DNA from: Setaria digitata | Taxonomy: Eukaryota > Nematoda > Chromadorea > Rhabditida > Setariidae | DNA length: 64,000 bases | Assembly: GCA_003640385.1 (NCBI GenBank) | Contig: RCAB01000060.1 | Coordinates: 124,001 to 188,000, forward strand | Direction: 5' to 3' | Shown here: in pieces, positions 58,805 through 64,000 of the stretch | Layout: every line of letters begins with the position of its first letter | Position numbering within the stretch: position 1 is the stretch's first letter | The notes under the pieces: generated by a model | What the model was told of the DNA's origin: nothing | The model's database searches: none | What the model saw: only the letters and a program-made list of their open reading frames with translations | Position numbers and translations under genes: made by a program

Positions 58805-59544
58805 TCCGCTTGATGACACACCAGAAATTAACATCCGGAAAACTGGTTTTGACTTGGCACTCCCGAAATGGTAGAATCTCAATGATGGAGCATCGATACC
58901 AACTCACTTAAAAAGATTATACAGATTCAAATGTAAACAAAACCAGGTACAACTGAAAAAAAATCTGTGGAAGAGTTTTCGTTAAGTAGCAGATTTGATT
59001 TCCCTACTGCTGGGATGACAGCACCACCTACTTGTTAACGATATGAAAAACCATTTTATTTTTAAAAACATCCCCATAACAGTGCAGCAAATAAGAATGA
59101 ATAGATAAGCTACGAAAAAGGTAATCAACAAAACGAGAAGGGATGCTTTAGGTAAGCTTCCTTGAACAAAATGTTTCAGATTAAAGCGCGTGACACAACA
59201 GTATCGTATTTATTTTCATAAAATACGATGCAAAACGTTTAAAAGTATCACGAAGTGGAAAGTAGTAGAAAAAAGACAACATGCAATAATTACAATAGAT
59301 AGTAACAACAAAAATATTCCGTTGCTTAAAACCTGAAAACAAATTTCTTGCACATTCAATTTTCTTATGCACAGTAAAAATTGCAAAATTTTTATGAAAT
59401 ATAAACCACATCAAAGCATTACTGAAGTTATGATTCAGCACATTTTTGAGTTTTTTATACAAAATATTTCTTATTCACCAAATGCTTCTACTCGTAAGTT
59501 TAGTCATCTTAAATATAATCCGAGAAAAATAAAACATTATTTGT
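58805..59544. other. gap between SSR1 stop and COG3 start
   Basis: About 740 bases, AT-rich, with no credible exon. It holds the SSR1 3' UTR and the COG3 upstream region. Confidence 0.5.
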
Positions 59545-61502
59545 TTATTCCAGCCGCTGCGCCTGCTTCCGCTGCCTAGACAATCCTGGCTTCGGTGACT
59601 TGTCTGAAATTTGGAAAACCTGAACTTGATAAAAAATGAAATAAACTGTGCCTTAGAAGTGAAAGTGATCAACTTACGAATTTCACTCTGACTTATTAAC
59701 TTTCTCTTCTAAGATCTCATATAAAAAATTGCTCCTGACAAGTAAACGTGAAACTCATACTGTGATTTAATACTTCACGCGGAATCCATTCAAAATCGAC
59801 TTCATTCTTGTTGTTGGTCCCTACTTCAATTGGTTGTACCTGTCGACTTTTGGCCATTCCATGTTTCCTTGTTAACTAAAAAACATTTGAAATCCAGTAA
59901 ACTGAAGTTACCAATCAAAAAAACTGCTTGATATCCTCAGATTTTGTTGAGAAAATATCTTCTTGTTTTTCTGTTTAACACGAAAATGAAAAAATCTCTG
60001 TGAATCGAAAACTAATCAGTCCTTTACACCAATTATACTGGATGAGACCCCATCAATTTTTTTTTTTCAGTCGTCAGCACTCGTGGATGTCAACAGATAT
60101 TCAAAATATAGCGTTTAGCAACCTTCGAAAGGAAATGTTGTCCAGCCAACAATATAAGCACAACAACGGCAGCAAAAATAACGTATAAAAATCCAGTTTC
60201 TGTGTTGAAATTTGACTCGTCTTCAATAATTGTTATAGTTTCGTTGAAAACTGTATTTCTGTAAGTTTTTCCATCACTATCTTCATATTGTAGTTCTACA
60301 ACAAGTCCCAGTGGTCGTCCAGCAAACTGATCTGACGGATAAAAGGCATAGTTGAACGTAGCTTCTTGCTTAGCTGATACAACACGATTGTACTGCACCC
60401 TTGAGAACTGAAATTCAAAATTCAAGAAATTAAAAAACAAGACAAAAAAATCAATAAACTAGGAAAAACGAAACAAACAAAAGCTAAGTCTGGTTGAAAC
60501 GACAAAAAAATTTAAACAGCTTGAGCCACAAGAAATAAATTTAAAAACTAAACCAAATGAAAATAATACTAACATTCTGTATGTGGTAACTAAAGTCCTG
60601 TGGATAGCGGAAAGACGTCTCGCAAAAGCGCACAGTAAAATCTTTTTCACCACGATTCTGGAATCCCATCAGGAACTGAACAAGTTTGCCTCCAGGAAGG
60701 TCTGGAAGTAGTTACAAAAGAATCAATCAAGAGCTAATATTAACTAGAAAATCATACTTGGTATTATAAAATTAGCCACTAGAAGGACATAAAGGGTGAA
60801 GACCTAGTGAAACTCACCTTCAGAATTCTCCGGCTGAATAAAAATAAAAGCCACATGCACATCAGGTGATGGTCTTATGGTACTATCAACTTCAGCTGCA
60901 CTAGAAATCTGAAATGTTTTAGCATGAATGAAAATCAACGGTTGCATTCAGCTCGTAATTCAATTCAAAAATTGTATACTTGGATATACCGGGTTTTATA
61001 CAATCAAACTAAAAACGAAAGGCAATATCCAAGTTAACGGAAAAGAGCACCCGGTCAAAATGCTGACAACTTCAAGCAAACTTATTCATCCCTCCCTTAT
61101 TCCCAAATAAAGGAATGTGGCGGATAACTGATCGTATGCAGTCTTAACCTTTTCATCAAGCACTGCAATGTCTTCCTCATTTACAGGAGTCTCCTCTTCA
61201 ATTTCACCATCCACCTCATCATCCCCATTCACAACAGCGAAACCTGAAAAAAGCATCAACATACTTCCGTCTCAGAGCTAGACTGGATTCATTACAGGGG
61301 CTTCCCTGAATATTTTCTAACCATGCAAAGTGTGACGTGAGCATGACAGAAGGGACGCTTCAAACTGCAAGGTATTAACAGCAAGCAGAGGTGAGAAATA
61401 ATGGCTTGCGGCTGCTCAGAACAACTTTGAAAGAAACTCACAGATTGCCAGCAGGGCCAGTCCAACAAGAATGCGAAGAATCCACCGGCCTGTCACCTGC
61501 AT
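59545..61502 (-). CDS. SSR1: translocon-associated protein subunit alpha (TRAP-alpha)
   Basis: Single-pass ER membrane glycoprotein of the TRAP complex beside the Sec61 channel. Exons: 61502-61442, 61243-61149, 60908-60818, 60701-60574, 60407-60123, 59875-59761, 59603-59545. Phases close and give 277 residues (human 286). Order of parts: signal peptide MQVTGRWILRILVGLALLAI; acidic lumenal stretch (GDDEVDGEIEEETPVNEEDI); lumenal domain (LPGGKLVQFLMGFQNRGEKD, TSFRYPQDFSYHIQN, GRPLGLVVELQYED, VFNETITIIEDE); membrane helix FLYVIFAAVVVLILLAG; basic cytosolic tail KHGMAKSRQVQPIEVG, FEWIPREVLN, ending RQRKQAQRLE. NET is a potential N-glycosylation site. Start and signal peptide are clear. Confidence 0.96.
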
Positions 61503-63118
61503 TTCCACCACACTGCCAACTCCACGCGACAGCCGAACTCCCAGTCAAATATGTGGACGAATTCCCGGAAGACCGCTGCAACACCGCAACAACTGCAAAT
61601 TTTCGAAGACATACAGGTGAGGAAAGGGTGTCTTCTCGGACGTTAACTCTCAAGGTGAGAACAGAGTTTGTGGAATCAGTTTCCGTGTGTGACATCAGTT
61701 ATTTTCCGTAGTTGGTAGTGACAGTCTTTAGCGTATTTCGTACAACTTATCGGTGATTACTACATGGACAGCAAGGCATTATGTGTTGACATTCCTGTAT
61801 GGCCCCGGGATTTTGCTGTTTTTGCTAGCATATAACCTCTGTCTATTTTAAAATTTATCGTGAGGTCACAGTCAGTTTACTAGTTCGCAGTAGTTTCCCA
61901 AATTCGTTGGAGAAAGGAGCGGTTGTGGTTCAAGTTTAATGGGCGGAATAATACGGATGAAGCAACGGCGCAAAAATTACTAGTAAACTAAGTTGGACGA
62001 CTTATTATTTTTTCATGTCATTCTTTTTACATGTGTCGTAAATTTAGTATTAGATTTCCTCGTAAACAGTTCAGAGAGGTGGTTTTCCCTGCACCATTTT
62101 AAATATTTCTTCACTGTATGACTGGGGAATTAAATAATCCCGCATGTGAAATTAAGTTACAGAGATATTTTCGAAAATGAAAAGTTTCGGAAAGAGTCAC
62201 GATGATTTTTCTATGACTATAAAGATGAGGAATGCTGAGCATATTTTTATAAAGTGTAGTTTCAACAAGCATTCCTATCCAGTTCAGCAGTGGCGAATAC
62301 GTTATCTGTCTCGAAAAATGCGTTATACAGTTATTTACTTTATCGTACTGTATCATCATGTATCAAGCCGAAATCATTGCTTTTTTTTTGGATTTCATTG
62401 GTAGTGATCGCAACCAAGTCGTCACGATGTATAACGATTTACTCATTATCGCGCTAATCTACCACCAATTAATTACCATTCAGTACTTGATGACCAAGCT
62501 CATGTCTCACTTTGAGTTCAATTTAGCATTACATTGTGTTATTTGGAAATCAATTGATACTAAATACTGCTCTGAAGTCTATTTATCATTGTGAGGCCGT
62601 GAGTTTACATGATATCATTATGAGTCCATCTATCATTATATGGTATCCTGTTAATTTGAACTGCGTAATCTCATTGTGAGAAATAACTATCATTATAAGA
62701 TGTCATTTAGATGCCAAATTTAATTATATATTATGGTTTATATAATATTGTTTGGATTTAATTCAACAATATGTTACATTAACACTCTTTATTGACAATA
62801 TGTAAACAACATTACATAATTATTTAGAATTTAGCTTAACTTACATGCTGTATTGTCACGTTCAAATTAAATGCTTATAGTTATGAAGTTTATTATCATT
62901 ATATGATATTATTTGGACTTAAATTAGCATTACGTTACGTGATTTTGCGGTTAAATTCGAGATTAAATAATTATGCAGGCGTGACTTACAGCACACTAAT
63001 AGCTGTAAAATGGTATTTAATCGGTGCATAAACTTGCTTTAACATTCGCTTATCAACATCAGTTGATTACCAAGTTATATTTATTCGACAAAGTTAAAAT
63101 GATATTTAATTGATTTGA
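61503..63118. other. divergent promoter region
   Basis: Between SSR1 (minus) and the next plus-strand gene. No exon is supported. The right part, about 62510-62960, contains a degenerate repeat listed separately. Confidence 0.45.
62510..62960. repeat. degenerate tandem-like repeat
   Basis: Recurring words such as TATCATTATATGATATTATT, TTTGGACTTAAATTAGCAT and CATTACGTTACGTG appear in diverged form several times (near 62525, 62587, 62625, 62690, 62750, 62890) at spacings of about 50-70 bases. It looks like a decayed minisatellite. Confidence 0.4.
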
Positions 63119-63355
63119 ATGTATAAGTTCAGCCAGTTACTTAAGCAAATAATTCTCGAGAAAGACAATCTAGTGCTACAACGCAGCTTAAATGGATCTT
63201 TTGCCAAAGAAGGATCTAGTCTCGGTTCGCAATCCATCCTCAGCAATGCATCACCAGGTTCACCGTCTGCAGTTTCATTGTTGTCGTGGATGTACGAACT
63301 TGCAGAGCAGATCAGACCAACACTGTTGCGTAGGCTGCAAGAAACAGCGCCATTT
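63119..63355 (+). CDS. exon of an unrecognised plus-strand gene, possibly continuing right
   Basis: 79 codons from ATG at 63119 to a donor GTAATT after 63355. Content: QLLKQIILEKDNLVLQRSLN, GSSLGSQSILSNASPGSPSA, then helical SLLSWMYELAEQIRPTLLRR and LQETAPF. It has protein-like composition, with an amphipathic start, a Ser-rich linker and a helical end. The frame also runs past the donor to a stop at 63430, but that extension looks intronic. Further exons are either outside the window or too short to see. I do not recognise the family. The ATG may be only a codon within an internal exon, since AAG and CAG acceptor-like sites follow it closely. Confidence 0.45.
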
Positions 63356-64000
63356 GTAATTCTCCTGAACTTAATATTTGTTAAGCACTGGTGTTCATTG
63401 GACTGCAACTACAAAAAGATGACAGAATAACTCCAGAACTACTTCATCATTTTGGTACATGGCTTATATTAAAAGCCACAGCTCTTTTTCTTACATTTGA
63501 TACGGTTTCTTTTGTTATTCTTCCCGTGTATCATCATCATTAGTGGTCAAAAATGAACTTACTATTGGTTTGTGCTTATTTTAAAAAGCAGAATAATACA
63601 GTTTAAGTATTGCGGGTTGCCTAGCACAAGAATTTTCACAACAAAAAAAAAAAAAAAAAATAGTAACGAGAATACAACTGCCTTTAGTAATTGGTAGAAG
63701 GCTGGTCATTCATGTCGGACCTATGCTCACTCATTTTCCGTAGAACAAAACTGATAACACAAAATTAGCTGAAAAGCAATCAAAAATAAACTGGAATAAA
63801 ATATCTGCTATTTAGAAAATAAATGCACATAAACTACAGAAAACACAAACAGTAGCATTCTTCAGGCAACAATAAAACAATCTTCTGTCGCTTCACAATG
63901 TTCGAAATAACACGTAAAGCAATGAAACAATGACAAATATCATGGTAGTAAGTAATTTCGAAAAACAAAAAATAGTGAGTTGGTGTAGATGTAGAAGCGG
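63356..64000. other. window end, nothing identified
   Basis: AT-rich, with an A-run at about 63643-63660. Possibly intron of the gene starting at 63119. No exon supported. Confidence 0.4.

Overview
The window reads as nuclear DNA of a nematode. The genes are split into many small exons with short AT-rich introns ending in TTTCAG-type acceptors. Genes lie in head-to-tail runs with short gaps, as in nematode operons. AT-rich introns and long A/T tracts fit a clade III (spirurid or filarial) worm, but this is inference; nothing here fixes the species. Gene models were built by hand: proteins were recognised against remembered animal families, and introns were placed so that the reading phase carries through every exon.

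Layout. The plus strand carries 0.4-20.5 kb: the 3' part of a RalGAP alpha gene, an unresolved coding-like patch, a LENG1/Cir_N splicing-type protein, one or two tiny genes, tubulin cofactor D (TBCD) and beta-catenin-like 1 (CTNNBL1). The minus strand carries 21.2-61.5 kb. In ascending coordinates these are myosin VI, a large scribbler/ZNF608/609-like zinc-finger protein, an unrecognised gene next to a divergent cyclin E, an unrecognised small gene next to COG3, and the translocon subunit TRAP-alpha (SSR1). A plus-strand gene begins near 63.1 kb and may run off the window.

These are housekeeping and cell-biology genes: Ral signalling, splicing, tubulin folding, reverse-directed actin transport, transcription, cell cycle, Golgi tethering and ER translocation. 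I see no phage, CRISPR, toxin, viral or intact transposon content and no tRNA or rRNA gene. Models for TBCD, CTNNBL1, myosin VI, COG3, SSR1, LENG1 and the RalGAP fragment close in phase from end to end. Predicted lengths are about 1192, 539, 1196, 817, 277, 278 and 724 (partial) residues.

No clearly new biological system was found. The points most worth a second look are:
- a cyclin E whose substrate-docking patch looks lost and which has a charged insertion;
- a stop-free, 3n-length intron and a 75-nt phase-matched optional exon in myosin VI;
- two GC-AG introns;
- operon-like pairs that join known genes to unrecognised small genes;
- three places where single Ns are flanked by near-identical direct copies, which look like assembly joins and duplicate one exon.
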